The notes under the pieces are model-generated. The model did no database searches, was not told the DNA's origin, and was given only the letters and a program-made list of their open reading frames with translations. A stretch of DNA of 64,000 nucleotides. Origin: Batkoa obscura (Eukaryota; Entomophthoromycota; Entomophthoromycetes; Entomophthorales; Batkoaceae). This document shows positions 9,215 through 23,017 of this stretch, piece after piece (the first letter of the stretch is position 1; each line of letters starts with the position of its first letter). The DNA lies in assembly GCA_030770535.1 (NCBI GenBank), contig JASVEC010000020.1, forward strand, positions 840,136-904,135, written 5' to 3'. Both the position numbers and the translations under genes were made by a program.

Positions 9215-12200
9215 ATGAATTTAAACCAGAAATTGATGCCTTTATTCAGCTCGTTGGCCCTAAATGATAAGACCCAGCGAATCTCAGCAAGTATACAGTT
9301 GATCACTTTGTTAAACGAATATCAAACCGAATTTATTCAAAAACAATCAAAAGGAACTTGGGAAAATCAATTAAATGACATAAAAAATATCAAAGAGTGT
9401 TTACATCCTGATGTTTATTATTCATTGAATAGGCTTATTAAAGGTTTGGCTTCCGCTAGAGAATCAGCCAGACTTGGATATTCTCTCGCTTTGGCTGAGG
9501 TAATTAGAGAGGATTTATAGTTAAATTGATGGATAATTAATGATATTTTTTGTTTTAGTTGTTAAGATTATTGAATTACCTACCAGTAAGTATGATAGTG
9601 GATTTGATTCTAGAACATACTCCTTTAGGTACCAACTCAGAGGTAAATATGAGATTATTTATTATACGTTTCATTCATTTATTTGATTAGGAGAATAGAA
9701 ATCATATGTTTGGAAGATTATTTGGGTTGAATAGTATAATAAGATCAAATCTACTGAATCAAAAACAAATTGTATTTGAAGATTGGAAGTTGATTATTAA
9801 TACTATATTTAATATTTCCAGTTATAAATCATATTTACTAAATCCTGCTTATGTAGTGTTGGAAGAGTTGGTGTTGGTGGTAAGTTAATTTTATATAATA
9901 AATATGTTTTCCTTTTTTTAATGTGTTACTTCCTGTGTAGGCTAAAAAAAGTGAGCATCAGAAAAAATTAGCAGAAACTCTTTGGGAAGCAGTTAATAAG
10001 ATTGAGATTGGAAATAGTGAACATCTGGCTTTTTATCTATTAATTTTGACTAACTTTACGGTATGTTTTTGATGTTATTTTTATTTTATTTTATTACAAT
10101 ATTTAATATATGCCTTTTATAGGATTCATTAAGTGAAATAGGCAAAGACTTTAAGTTTATTCAGTTAGAAAATTTTGAAGATTTAGGTGAAATACTAGTA
10201 AGTTTATATATTATAATATCATAATAATTATAAAAAAATGTCTTTCTAGATTAAAAAATCAACACACGTACCAACTAATTTACCAAGTAGTTGGCAATTA
10301 TTAATGGACGCTTTCTTTAAAGAAAACTTATTTACTAATCACTTCAAACTCGATCTCGGTAGATTTTGGGAGATTTGTGTCGAAAGTAAATAATATATTA
10401 ATATACTAGTATAATACAATATTAACAATTTATTTACTATTAAAATAGATACACTATTTAAAATGTATAGAAAAAAAAATATTGAATTCGAAATGCTTGG
10501 ATTAAAATTATTAAAAGCAATTATCCCATTGTTAAAAACAAATCAATTTCCACTTATTTTTTCAGAAAAATTAGTCACATTTTTGTATAATGTATCTAAT
10601 CCAAGCAGTGAAACTTTCGCTTTAGCAAGTGAAGTTGTAAGTTTATTATTAATTATTTTTATATATGTTAGTATAGTATTAATATACTTATTTTAGTTTA
10701 ATTTGTTAAATAAAGTATTACAGTCAAATCCAATAGTAGGATTCTTAGTAGTAATAATGTTCAGTAATAGTTCTTTAAAAAGAAGAAAGAACGGATTAGT
10801 ACATGATTTAATTAATGAGTTTACAAAAATATTGAGCTTAAAATCAATTAATGACTTTATAAATTATTTAATTAAGGTATTTAATGCCGAAGAAGAGTAA
10901 ATTATAGTATAATAATATAATAGTATCAATGCTAACATATTATTCGCTATCATTATTAGATTACAAGGATTATCGCCTTTAGAATCCCAAGAGTGGTCTA
11001 TTCATCAGATGTCTCATGTATTAAAATATGCAAAATTAAAAGGGAGTGAAGATAGCTATATTAAAGTAATGGATTTTTTAACACTCCATTCTTTTTTCAA
11101 TATCTCATTACCTGATTTAAATTCTCCAATTGAAATTGTAAGTTAATTTACAATAACTCATATTATTATTATTGTATATTAATACTTCATTGTTTTTATT
11201 CTTATCTAGCTACGTATTAAGCCCAATTTCGATGTATCTAATGATATCCATCAACTTGCTCAAAATAAGTTACTTTTATTACTAAAAGATAGTTTTAAGA
11301 TGGCACCATTATCTGAAGGTAAGAAATAATAAAATAATAAAATAATCTTAACAATGTAATGAATACTAATAACGATTTATAAATAGAAAAAACAGATATA
11401 AGAGCTAGAAATGCAGGATTTAAACAAAATCAAGAATTATGGATTCAACATGTGAATAAATTTATACAACAATTGAATTTAAGAGTCCAATTAAATCCCA
11501 TTTTACCTTTATCTTTAGAATCAAAAGAACAATTGAATAAAGTAGAGCAATTATTAATTACTATTGAGTCAGAGATTGATAGCGATAGAACGAATCCTCA
11601 CTTTGGTTTCTTTGTTTTAGTACAATTTCTGGAACTATTTTTAAATATTGATGGTAATGAAGCTGCTGCTTCTATTAAGGTGAATGATTTTTGAAATTTA
11701 CCATTGTGGAGTATATTGAGTAATTTTATTTTTCATAGGAAGTCATTATCTGTTATGAAAAAATATATACAGTAAAAAAAGGGAAAAGTAAAAAGAAAGC
11801 AGCCATAGAAGGTAATAGCAATAATAAACATACATTTAGTTGTTAATATTTTTTATCAGCTGATGGTACTGAACCAGTTGATGTATTAGTAGATTTATTG
11901 ATATCTTATTTAACAAAGTCCAATACTTTATTTAAAGAAGTAATTGAATTGGTATTTGAAAGATGGTGCAGTTTAATAAAACAATCCACTTTAAGTTTAA
12001 TATTTGATATTATTAATAATAGCGATGAAGATGATTTATTACAAGGGGAAGATGATGAAGAAAATGATGATATTATCGAAATGGATGAAGATGAGATAAA
12101 TGGAGATATGTTAAATGTAGATTTGATTAAAAATATTGCTTTTGATAGCGCAAAGATGGATGATGAGAACGAAGACGAAGAGGATGAGGGGGAGAATGAA

Positions 12201-13185
12201 GAAGAAAGCAGCGAAGAAGAAAATAGTGAAAAAGAGGAAAGTGATGACGACGACGAAAGTAGCGAAGAAGATGATGATGATGGAGAACAGGCGGGATTAT
12301 TAGATGAAGAGTTGGCGAAAAAGGTTAAGAAAGCTCTTGGAAAAGCTGCAGTAACAAGTGACAATGAATCTGACTTGGATGATGAAGAGATGTCAAAAAT
12401 GGATGCTAATATCGAAGAAATGTTTAAACAGGCTAAATTGGCAAAAAAACAACAAGAAGGTATAATAATTATATTATACTATATATGTTATATTGTATAT
12501 TAACATTTTATATTTTTATAGAAACTAAAACAAGTATATCTCAACTTAAAGTGAAATTATTAGAATGGATAAGCATCTACATAAATAAACAGGGAGACAA
12601 TTTAAATATATTATATGTAATTGAACAATTATTGGTATTTATAAAGAAACATTCAGAAACATCAATCACCAATCAAGCTGACATACTTCCATTTGAAAAA
12701 GGATGTAATATACTAATTAATAATGTAAAAAAGATTAAATTGAATCAAAAATTTCCAAAAGAAGAAATTAAGAGTGTTTTAGAAAATGCAATTACTTTAA
12801 CAAATCTCACTAATGATTTGGTATATAAAACTTGTTCCAATGTAATTCAGAGTTTATTGGGCGAAATTATTGAATGGGAAAATAAGGATTATGATAAGGT
12901 AATTTATTGCTATAATTTTATAATATAATTTAATAATATTGGTATTAATATTAGATTGTATTAACAACATATACTAAAATCTTAGAAAACTTTTTTGAAA
13001 ATGGAATGGCAACAACAAGGGATGGATTATTGATTGATTTGATGAGTTTGTCTCCTAAATTTGGATGGCATTCCGCTACTAAAATCATAGAAAAAGTATC
13101 AATCGAGTCTAAAGCAAACCGTACAAAAGCTTGGATGGCTTTTGATATCTTACTTAAATTAGTCACTACTAGTCAAAAGAAGGTA

Positions 13186-13217
<32 letters not shown>

Positions 13218-13759
13218 TAATATAATATGATATAATATAATAATAGTATACTAATAAGTTTAATCTAAAATAGAAATATTTTGATGAAGAAAAAGTCAGT
13301 TCATTTATTGAACCATTATATACCAAAGTATATTCGATTTTCAAAGCATCGTCACTTTCAAAAGAGCCATCTTCTTTAAAATTAGATCAACTAAAAAAGT
13401 TACTTTCCTTTTTGATTAAACTTAAATATTATTTGGAATTTAATAATCATTATAAGGTAATTATAATAATATAATATTTTTATTGGTATTTTTATTGATA
13501 TTTTTATTAGGAATATGATTTATTTTCAGCTGATGCATTTATATCAATATGTGATAAATTACTTTCACAACCTAACTTTATGAATAATGCACCATTAAGG
13601 GATTTAATCTATCAAATTACTGGGAAAAGATTTGAGTCTAAAACAAGGTAATTTTTTATCATTATTAAGTGGTAATAAATATTCATATTAATATTTTTAT
13701 AAAGAACTACCAAATCCAATTCAAGTTCCAAACTAAAAAAAGCTAAGCTTAATAATTAA
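9215..13759 (+). CDS. POL5: POL5 / MYBBP1A-like nucleolar protein, about 18 exons
   Basis: POL5 (yeast) and its animal relative MYBBP1A are HEAT-repeat-like nucleolar proteins needed for rRNA synthesis and ribosome maturation; despite the name POL5 is not a working replicative polymerase. The family hallmarks are in the first exons: RLIKGLASARESARLGYSLA, then LLRLLNYLPV, then HMFGRLFGLNSIIRSNLL. A long Asp/Glu-rich tract is encoded at about 12020-12290, as expected for this family. The protein ends in a basic tail (KLKKAKLNN, stop 13757-13759). Seventeen short GT-AG introns are seen, for example after 9499; one near 13190 contains an ATA/TAA microsatellite. Length is in the family range (about 1000-1300 residues). 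It faces the WD40 gene tail to tail, 249 bp apart. Confidence 0.88.
13186..13250 (+). repeat. TAA microsatellite in a POL5 intron
   Basis: About ten ATA/TAA triplets followed by TATAA-type repeats, inside the intron that begins just after 13180. Confidence 0.8.
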
Positions 13760-14008
13760 GTAAACTAATTCTAAGCAATGGTATTAATACATCTATTTCC
13801 CACCTTAACCCCCCTTCTTTCTATTAAAAATATAGAGTAATGCTTTTATCTTTATTAATGTATTTTCACTTTAATTTTATTTGCCTTTTTTTAATATTTA
13901 ATACTATAAATTAAATCAAATAAAAGTAACTTTTAAAAATTAAAACTTTAACTTTACTGAACAAATTATAAAAAAAGGGAAAAAAATGAATCCTATAAAA
14001 ATCATACT

Positions 14009-15996
14009 TTAACTCAACCCAATCTTAGCCATTGGTCTTTTCCAAATTTTAATGTGTCCTTTTTTACATGTTGTAATAATTGCTTCTTCCCTGAAAACAA
14101 TCGAGCATAAAGGATCTTGATGTACAGATTGGGCCTAACATTTATTTTTAAATAAACATTCTTTAAAGTTTATTATGATAATAGTAATTATTTTACTTAC
14201 CATCAAGGGCTTCAACATCATCACTTGGTTCCTTGATTTCAATGGATGTAATACAGGCCCAATAGTATCCGCGTCTTTAACCCCAACTGTAGAATGTACT
14301 GAGTGAATACTTTGTGACCCTCTTCTAACTCTCTAATATATATTAGCCTTCCATCTTTTCATCTTCGTTAATAGTGCTACTTACCCCTTTAACCTTTGGC
14401 AACGCTCTTAACGAGAAATCCCATAGCAACAATTGACTATCTTCCCCTACGGAACCAAAGCGATAATTCTCTTCATCACACTTCCAAAAATCAAAAGCTA
14501 CCCCAGTTACCCAAGCATTATGTCCTTGACAACGTGCAATGATTTTTTGATCGGGATAGGACCAAATTGTAATCAAATCATCTTGTCCTCCAGTTAATAT
14601 ATATTTACGATCTGGGCTCCAACAGACGCAGGTCATACCACCAAAGTAAGATGTAAAGATATCAGTTAAGCTAAAGGGGAAAAAAGGGATCAGTTTTTGC
14701 TATAAATAATGTGATTATATAATTAACTTACATCTCTTCATGATAATCAATGATTCTCAAACCACCATCTAAACTAACTACAGCCAATAGTGAAAAATCA
14801 GGTGAAAAAGCAAATGCTACAGAAAGAACAAAAGTAAAGTTTAGTTGAAATTTAAAATATAAATCTCGTAATATCAATCACCTGATATAGGTTTTGTGGA
14901 AATTTGCCAATGAATTTGTGGGTTATATTTGGCGGTTAATTTCAAGCTTGGTTTAGTAATGCATACTCTAAATGAATACAAATAAATAAATAACAATAGA
15001 CAAATGTACAATAGTTTCATTACATGCTATTAGGCGTAGGTGAATTAGGTATAAAGCTTTGGTCATCTTTATCCTTATCATAAACAATTAAGGAACCATC
15101 TGAATGTCCAACCAGAACTAAAGTTTCTGAGCCTGGTACCCATTTAATACTTGTTACTGAGCTGTTGTTAATGATACCCTGTGATTATTATGAATATGAA
15201 TCAATTTTTCATTTTAAATATACAAAAAACTTACCTGTTTATTAATTCTCGAATATTTGCTAGATAAAGGATCAAACCAAATTACATCTCCACTAGAAAG
15301 ACCAATCACTACATCTAATTGTTCGCCAGAACGTGTTAATTTATTTACATCATGACATGTGGGATACGATTTGGTAAATATTATTTGTGATAAGGGCTCC
15401 TAAGTGCAAAAATAGTTAAAAGAGAACTCTTATTAATGTATAGCCTTCTACTGCTATTTTTCTAACAGAAAAAAGTCTAGACTTACATGAGGCAATTGTA
15501 TATCAACCCAGTAAAACGCTTTTCCCACATTGTAAAAAGCATACGTATGTTCCATAGTCCTAGAGAGCAAAATCGAGACTAAATTTTCATGTTGAATTAT
15601 CTTTTGTACTAAACTGGAATTCGTTTTTGCTACTGAAGCTTTACTCTTTTTCTTTAAACTTGGTGTAAATAAACTAAATCCTTCTTTATCTAAGATACTA
15701 GTTAAATATTCTTTGTTCGTGTTGACAATACCGCTGCCACTACTAATACTAGTATTATTATTGCTATTGTTGAGATTGGCAGTTGCTTCAGTATCTAAAG
15801 TTTCGATGAGTTCCGAGCTGATGTTTGGACTTTCTTTTAATTTCGGTTTACTATCTTTAAATTTCACTGTCACTAAAGAGATACTTGTTCCCATTGTACC
15901 ATTTGGTTGTAATGCTTCGCTAAGGTATATATCCTCTAATAAATGATATCGTCCCTCCGCCGATATAAAGGCTTGTGTTTGAGGTGGTGGTTGCAT
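14009..15996 (-). CDS. creC: CreC/WDR20-type WD40 repeat protein
   Basis: CreC (Aspergillus) and WDR20 (animals) are WD40 partners that hold and activate a ubiquitin-specific protease (CreB; USP12/46). In Aspergillus the complex acts in carbon catabolite repression. Here exon 1 (15996 to about 15486) encodes the low-complexity N-terminus beginning [20 protein letters not shown]. Later exons give [66 protein letters not shown] and the end [19 protein letters not shown], which is characteristic of this subfamily. About eight exons; stop at 14009-14011. The assignment rests on WVPGSET, the [15 protein letters not shown] block and the KGHIKIW tail. Confidence 0.82.
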
Positions 15997-16399
15997 TTTT
16001 TTAGAGTTTTAATTATTTTTTAGATTATTAAAGGATTTTTTTTGAATTAGGTTTTTTGTATATGGTTAAATTTATTTTGATTCATTGATTCGTTCACTGA
16101 AGGAATCTTTCGCGTATACTAAGATTCAAGCTTTTGAAAAAGTGGCTTAAAAGTAAATAACAAGTTAGTCAAATATTTGATTCATAATATCAAAATCAAC
16201 AACAATTTAGTTATATAATAATTTATTAAAAAGAATAGAATATATAAAAAATTATGAAACACTTTCCATATGTTACAACCTATAACTTAAGCCTAATAGA
16301 ACAATTAAAATAGTCCTCAGTGAACTTTCCTTAATGAGATAATACAGAAAGTGGCAATTAATACAATCAAAGTTCCCATAATTTACAGTTTGTAACTAC

Positions 16400-17678
16400 T
16401 TAATTAGTAAAAGTTAACGAAGTAGGGCTAGCAGGTAGATCTCCTAACAATCTAGTTCTTTCTGTTGCTGGTTTAATCATAGGACATATATCTCTTTTAC
16501 ATATCGGACACTAAAAAAGAAATGGATTAATTACAATTATTACTACTGCTAATCAATAGCTCTTACAAATTTCTTTCTAGTAGTTAGCCAAGGATCTATA
16601 TTAAACAAAAAATATTAAATATCAATCGTATACCGTCTAACTAAAGCCCCTTACCTATACATGCAATATGAAACTCATGTCTACAAGGTAAAATCCTCAA
16701 TTCGTCCTCATCAATATAATCCTCTAAACAAATTGCACATTCTTCAGGTTCATTCCCCTGTCTTTTAGCTATAAAAAAATCTCTGGTTGGCAAATTTTTA
16801 ACAAAATCAGGTGGTGCTAATTGAGCTTTATAAAGTTGTCTTTGTCGAATCTTCCACATAACATAAACAAAAAACATCATTACCGTTGGTGATAAAATGG
16901 TTACTATGATGACATCTAATAGAGGTCTAGATTGTTATAAAGTTAGTTTTTATAATAGTCATAAAAAGAAATATTTTACTGAAAAAAATTATTTGGTTCC
17001 AATCGAATCAATAATGGATCTGGTCCAAGTCCAACGCATAAATCATGTAGCGTTTTGTATTCTTTTTGAGTGATAAAAACGGAGGGTATAGCAACATCAT
17101 CATTATCGCCTATTCACAACAACTTTAATACACCTTTTAAAACAAAAAATAGCCAAGTTTACCATCTGCATACATAGTGACCAATCCACTTCTTTCATTG
17201 TTTCCTACCACTACCCCTTGGAAGCCACTATTTTGCATATACCTTACCTTTTCAATAAAACTACAGTTACCCCGTTTAATTAAAGCGATCAAATTATCTT
17301 CTTGATAGAATTTCCCCAGTTTGATTAAAGTTTCATTTAACGAAAAGGAATGGCAGCCATCTGGTTCTTGTTGCCCCCAATTAGGTAATGTTTCTATTGG
17401 GATTAGCTTTCCTATATACCCTTTGGTCGGTAAACGTGGGCCAAAGGAGGCAATTCGGTCCTAAAGAAAGTTCGTTAGGTTAAGCTGTTGCTATAATCTG
17501 TGGTGTTACTTGAAATGTATCATTGGTTTTCTATATTAAATTAATTCATTAGTTTGCAATAATGTTATTTAGTATTTAAATTTACTAAAACATGCAAGGA
17601 ACCGTTAACTACATTGATAATAGATAGTAGAGGTATACAACCTAGTAGATAAAATAAAATAAAGATTATAGAGGGCAT
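16400..17678 (-). CDS. PA-TM-RING membrane E3 ubiquitin ligase
   Basis: This is the RNF13/RNF167 type: a lumenal protease-associated domain, one membrane span and a cytosolic RING-H2 finger that recruits an E2 enzyme. The chosen start (MPSIIFILFYLLGCIPLLSI, 17678) gives a clean signal peptide; an in-frame ATG at 17819 would add a second hydrophobic stretch. The PA domain runs through DRIASFGPRLPTKGYIGKL, IALIKRGNCSFIEKV and GFQGVVVGNN. The span is LLDVIIVTILSPTVMMFFVY. The RING-H2 has the C-x2-C (CAIC), C-x-H-x2-H-x2-C (CRHEFHIAC) and CPIC pairs, the last two split by introns. Seven exons; stop 16400-16402. Endosomal or vacuolar location is inferred from the family. Confidence 0.85.
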
Positions 17679-18092
17679 ATAAGTTGGATTGAACGTTTTT
17701 AAAAGTCTTTTTGGAAGAAAAAATTGAAGCTGATAAAAATAAAAAAGAATCAAATACAAAAAAAGCTTGATTTTCTTTATTTTTTGTAAGTTGGTTTTTT
17801 TACCCCATTTTTTTAGCAAAAACAGTCACTAGTTTGAAAAAAGCATATTCTAAAAAAACTCCAAGCTTGTTCTATATGGAATACAATATGATTCGTTCAT
17901 AAAAATGAGTTCATTTTTAATAACTAAAAATCTTAGCAGTTTAAAATGTGGTAATTGTCAAGTAAATTTATCTGACAAAATTACACATTTGAGCTTGATC
18001 ATTTGGTAATTATTACTTAAAAACTTGGATTTATCAAAAATCACATTCGTACATTTAGAATGAGATATTATAAATAATTAAAAGTTGGCAAT

Positions 18093-18197
18093 AAATGAGG
18101 GTATATTTTTGTGTAACAATTTTATTAACAATTTTTCCGCTCAAATAAGGCTTAAAAGGTAGAAAGAGTAATGAAACCAGAAAAAACATCCCCAAAT
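18093..18197 (-). mobile_element. Foldback MITE with AAAT flanks
   Basis: AAAT-GAGGGTAT at the left and CATCCCC-AAAT at the right, upstream of the RING gene. The flanks match and are non-palindromic. Confidence 0.85.
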
Positions 18198-18813
18198 GTT
18201 GCTTTATTTTAGGTAGGAGTCATGTTTTGATACAGTTTATTAAAAAACGAAAAAATCAATTAATAGTATTATCTTTTATTCTACTTTATTAATTTATTTA
18301 AACATTGAAGACTCAATATTAGTGTTTATTTTTGGAAGTAAATTGTAGAAAAAGGGTAGATAGAGCTGTTAAAGTTCAAGTATCTATTGTATAACTGTTC
18401 ATTTTCGAAGAAAATTTTGGGCATAAATCTCGCCAAAGCTAAAAGACCAGGCTTTTAAAAACAATAACCAAAAAATAGTAGACAAGGGTTTTTGCAGAAA
18501 TTGTATATTTGAAATTTAACAGCTGTAGTTGCAGGGTTTTAGAGCGTAAAGTGAAATTGGATTATTAAATTCATAGGGGAGCTCTAAGGATTGTCTGATT
18601 TTAGTTTCATAAAAGAATGGGGTTCTAAACTTGAGGCTTTTAAAAATTAGAATAATCTCGATAATAATAACCCAGTAATTATTTATAGAAAGCTATCAAA
18701 AACAAAAAAACACTAATAAAAAATACACTATATATTTAATAAACAAATAAAACCCACTTAAGTCCAAGCGCAGGCAATAAAAACACTTCATAACAGCCAG
18801 TTGATCTCTACTA

Positions 18814-19824
18814 TTAAGATAAAGGAATGATTCTATTATGTTGTAAATAAGATTTGAACATTAAGCTAAAATCTTTATAATCGGTTTGATCTGATTTTAA
18901 GCTGATGATGGAAGAGGAGCGAGAAGATTGGGTAGTAGTACCACTACTGTTGCTATCTAAAAATAGGTTGCATTCAATAGTTCCCGGTGTGCACATAGTA
19001 TGGGAATAAGCAATCGAATTTGAACGTATCATCGGTAGATAGCTGACAGAGTTGGATCTCAGCGGCTGAGTGTATGAGATGGAGTTGGAGCGGGCATTAT
19101 GATTCAAGGTGGTGGGAACAGGATTATTTAATGAAGTATTACTATTGTTATTATTTTTATTATGTAAACTTGTGTTAAACAAATTATATCCATTTAACTC
19201 TTTTTTGTAATTTGAGGGTAAATAAGTATTGATGGGCAGACTTCGTTTACGTTTTAAATAGTTAGTTGATTTTAATTTCATACCTTGATTCGAAAGCAGA
19301 TCATTTAATTTAGTATTATAGTTATAACGTAAATTTAATTGATTGTTTAATATTAATTGAAATTTAGGGGTACATATACTGCTTAATTGATAGTTTACAT
19401 CGTCCATTATATGATATAAGGTAAACTTTAGTTGATATGTATAATTGTGTTGCATTTCTTTGCTCAAATTAGTAAGTGTAAGATCATTAAATAAGAATAA
19501 TCCGATCATCTCTTGGTTGAAATCTTTTAGCTTGTAAATGCTTTGGTTTAATGTACCACTTAATTTGATATTTTTGTCATTTGTTATTAAAGATACGTTG
19601 ATATAAATGTAAGGACTAATTAAATAATCATCGTTGTTATTATTTAATGTATAGTTATCACTGTTATTGGTACTATTATTATTACTACTATTACTATCAA
19701 TAATATCGCTATTATCTACTATAAGTTGTATAATAGGAGTAGGTTCAATGATTTTTTTATCAACCTTAGACTGATAATAGATATCACTATTAGATTGTCT
19801 AAGGATTAATTTAAAATTCTTCAT
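18814..19824 (-). CDS. Velvet-domain regulator (VosA/VelB-like)
   Basis: Velvet proteins are fungal DNA-binding regulators of development, spore maturation and secondary metabolism with an NF-kB-like fold. This single-exon 336-residue protein carries the domain from the N-terminus: LILRQSNSDIYYQ (the L-x-V-R-Q-Q-P block), KKIIEPTPIIQLIVD (family R-P-I-D-P-P-P-I-V-Q-L), SPYIYINVSL, LSGTLNQSIYKLKDFNQEMI (L-x-G-x3-S-S-x3-L-K-D), GLFLFNDLTL (F-x-F-x-D-L) and TPKFQLILNNQLN. Asn/Ser-rich insertions lie in the domain at about residues 43-62. The C-terminus is Asn/Ser-rich with several RSNS(I/V)SY repeats, possibly phosphorylated. The subfamily cannot be decided. Confidence 0.85.
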   Translation of the reverse strand: MKNFKLILRQSNSDIYYQSKVDKKIIEPTPIIQLIVDNSDIIDSNSSNNNSTNNSDNYTLNNNNDDYLISPYIYINVSLITNDKNIKLSGTLNQSIYKLKDFNQEMIGLFLFNDLTLTNLSKEMQHNYTYQLKFTLYHIMDDVNYQLSSICTPKFQLILNNQLNLRYNYNTKLNDLLSNQGMKLKSTNYLKRKRSLPINTYLPSNYKKELNGYNLFNTSLHNKNNNNSNTSLNNPVPTTLNHNARSNSISYTQPLRSNSVSYLPMIRSNSIAYSHTMCTPGTIECNLFLDSNSSGTTTQSSRSSSIISLKSDQTDYKDFSLMFKSYLQHNRIIPLS

Positions 19825-21440
19825 TTTGTTTACTATAAGAAAAATAAAAGTATAATAAAATTTAATTTGAACTTTTCAACAAGTTTTTTAGATGTATTTA
19901 TATACGTTTATTTTATGCTTATTATCAATAGTATTATTAATTTACAATAGTTTAATATAAGAAGGAGGTTAAGTTTTTGTTTAATATTTATGCCATAATG
20001 TTAGATTCTTTATTATACATTGGTAAACTTTCGAATATCTTGAATGGTAACTAATTAATGCTATAATTCTATTCCAATTCCCATTTATTCATTTAATGAT
20101 ATCACCACCGCCAATATATTTTTAATAATAGTCTTAATATGTAATCTATTACGCTATACTCTTATACTCTTATATTATCATTATAACATATATAATGTAT
20201 ATAACAGGACATTATATCATTATAAAAATACATATCTATACATTTATATAATAAATGATAAATAATAAATAATAAATAATAAACAATTATTGATTTTCTA
20301 TTTGAATAATAATTAATTTACCTTAACTTTCAATAATAAAAGAAAGAGTATTAAGGTGAAACTTGGTTTTATTAATGGACCAAATTATATTGAAATAAAC
20401 AAAGAATTATAAAAGCTACAAATAATAATAAAATACTATAATTAATTAGCATTTATTATTAACTTAAATAATAAAATACCAATAAATTAAGTTTTAGATG
20501 ATTTCTATTAGGTATCCGATTGTTTTAGTTGTTAATTTAAAAATTAAATTCTTTTTTTTTATGAATAAAAAATAAATGAATTTAAAACCTAAAAATAGTT
20601 TTAAAGATTTATTTATTATAAATAATAATACTTATTTTTTATAAATCTTTTATATCACTTTACCTTATAAATTTTTTGAAATATTATAATTTTCAATATA
20701 TCAAAATCGGAAAAATGTTGAACCTAGGAGTAAAATCACCCCATATTAAAAAGTAAGATAAATATTAATAGTATGAAATTAAAAGGTATCTTTTTGTATC
20801 TAAGAAATTGATTAAACAGCTTAAAAATATATAAAAGGTAGAATAAATAAAACTTGTTCTTTATTTTTTACTCTTATAGGCCAAAGCTCTGAGTGTTTTA
20901 TTAGGTAAAACAAAACAAAATAAAATAAGATAAAATACTTAAGTCAGTGAAATTAAAGAGCTAAGCCATTAAGAGGAACCACGTGGTAAAGTAAGAAGGA
21001 AGTCCAAGACTTGCCTACCTTTGGTACAAAGCTCATTCTTGAAACTTTATTTGAAAAAAGAATTCAAGATTAGTTCACTTACATTTTACAAATATTTTTT
21101 AAATCAAATTGAGAAAAATTGCTTTAAATTTCATTTACACCTTATAAATTTATTCTATATTAAAAAAGTAATTACACTTCCACATACCAACTTTTAAATT
21201 CCTGCTACTCTTATTTTGAACAATAAAAATTCAAGCATTGCTTTAATTTAGCTACCAGAAATTGCTAATTTTAACTTTATTTAAAAAAGCCTTTAATTTT
21301 TATATGAGAATTGTTTTTGAGTGAGATTAGTAAACCTCCATTTTTAATAAAATAATCGTTTGGGTTTTTGGAATTGGGTAGTTTCTTCTTATAGTTGAAA
21401 AAATAAAGTTTAAATAAGGTTTTTAATGAACGAATTTAAA
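19825..21440. other. Gene-free A+T-rich stretch upstream of the velvet gene
   Basis: About 1.6 kb with no coding signal on either strand. It must hold the velvet gene promoter; no specific site stands out. Short TAATAAATAA repeats occur near 20250-20290. Confidence 0.5.
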
Positions 21441-21445
21441 AAAAT

Positions 21446-21480
21446 TACCCACCCTAATCCTAACCCCAACCTTAAGTCTG
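21446..21480 (+). repeat. Telomere-like C-rich motif
   Basis: Runs such as ACCCTAATCCTAACCCC resemble degenerate CCCTAA repeats. It is a short interstitial tract and does not indicate a chromosome end. Confidence 0.3.
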
Positions 21481-22911
21481 ATCTTAATCTTTACAATGAA
21501 AACTGGTCTGTAAGAAATATAGTTTTATCAAAATAATCTCTTAATCAAGGATGAAACCAGGTTATTCTCCTCTTTTTTTTTGTTTCCTTTAAATGTATTG
21601 TAGATATCTTTGAAACAAACATTAAAGCTATAGAAGTAAAGCCTCTATTAGGCTTTAAAAAATTTAGTAAGCTATTATATTTCCGCCCTTTTGAATTTTC
21701 TAATGATAGTTGGTCTATATATAATATACTTTCAGTTAACGATGAAACTAAATTAACACCTGCCCCTTCCATTTCCTCTATCTAAATTGTAGCTTGTATG
21801 AAATAGACTGAAATTATTAAATAAAACCATTGTCAGTTTAGAGAAGTAAGAAATTAAACCTTTTTACCCCCTTAACACATATAATAACAATCACACTATG
21901 GGTAATATACTTTTATTTCATTTATCTTTTAGCAAATAATGAAGTTAAATTATTTGCTAATTTTATATAAACTTTTTATATAAATTATAATTAATACGAT
22001 TTTAGATTTGTTAGGATTTATATAAAAATCACAAATGAAACATTCGTATCCCTATAACATTTATGATGATAGTTACACTGTGGATAAAATACTTTGGTTA
22101 AACTAATCCCTTAGCCAAGAATGAAGTTTAAATATTTTCCAAGACTTGTTCTAATTTCTTTATCTAGACTGTAGTTTTTATTAGACGAGTTCTAAAGTTA
22201 TTGAAACAGTATATTTGTTAGATATAAAAAGAAATTTCTAAAGTTAGTATGCTCATTCCAATGCTATGTCACCTTTTTTATGCATCCTCTTCCACATTCA
22301 TGCTGCTCAAAAGTATGATAACAACTCCGCTATAGATAATATCCTTTTATTGCAATAAGCTTTAACCATCTATAGAATTCAGATAATTTCCACATCTTTA
22401 ATTTATCTAACTATATTTATGTGAAATAAACCCTAAACTTATTAAGTAGAAACATACTAAGCTTAAAAAAATAATTCTATATTAAACATTTATATCCTTT
22501 AACCTTTATGATAATATCTTGTCTATAAATAATATACTTTCAGCTAATAGCTAAACGAGACTATTTTCTAAATATTCTTCCATTTTCTTTATATGGACTA
22601 TAGTTTTTGTTAAATAAAGCTTGATTATCAAAGTGGAACCTTTATTGGACTTAAAAAGGGATTATGACTTCAAGTTATTGTCTCCAATTTATGGTTTTGA
22701 TTTTTGCAGTTTCTTTTATGTTTATAGCCTCAAACCTTTATTATAGCAACTAATCTATAAGCAGTATACGCTTGCCATAACAAACTCTTAACCAATAATA
22801 AAACTGAGTTAATTTTCAAAACTTCTTTTAGTTCCTTTATATAGACTATAGTTTATATAAAATAAACCTCAAAATTTTTATTAAGTTGAAAAAAGGGATA
22901 TTGATTTAAAA

Positions 22912-23017
22912 TTATGAGAATGTATTTTTGTGTTTAAGAATTTTACTAACAATTTTTCCACTCAAATAGCGCTTATAGCATGGAAAAAGTGATGAAGCCA
23001 AAAAAACACCCTCATAT
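22912..23017 (-). mobile_element. Foldback MITE within the tandem array
   Basis: TTAT-GAGAATG to CACCCTC-ATAT; core CAAATAGCGCTTATAGCATG. It interrupts a unit of the 180-bp array and so inserted after the array formed. Confidence 0.8.

Noticed and set aside
11906-12364. Long minus-strand frame rich in Ser opposite POL5
   Set aside because: It is the shadow of the Asp/Glu-rich tract of POL5 in the reverse strand.
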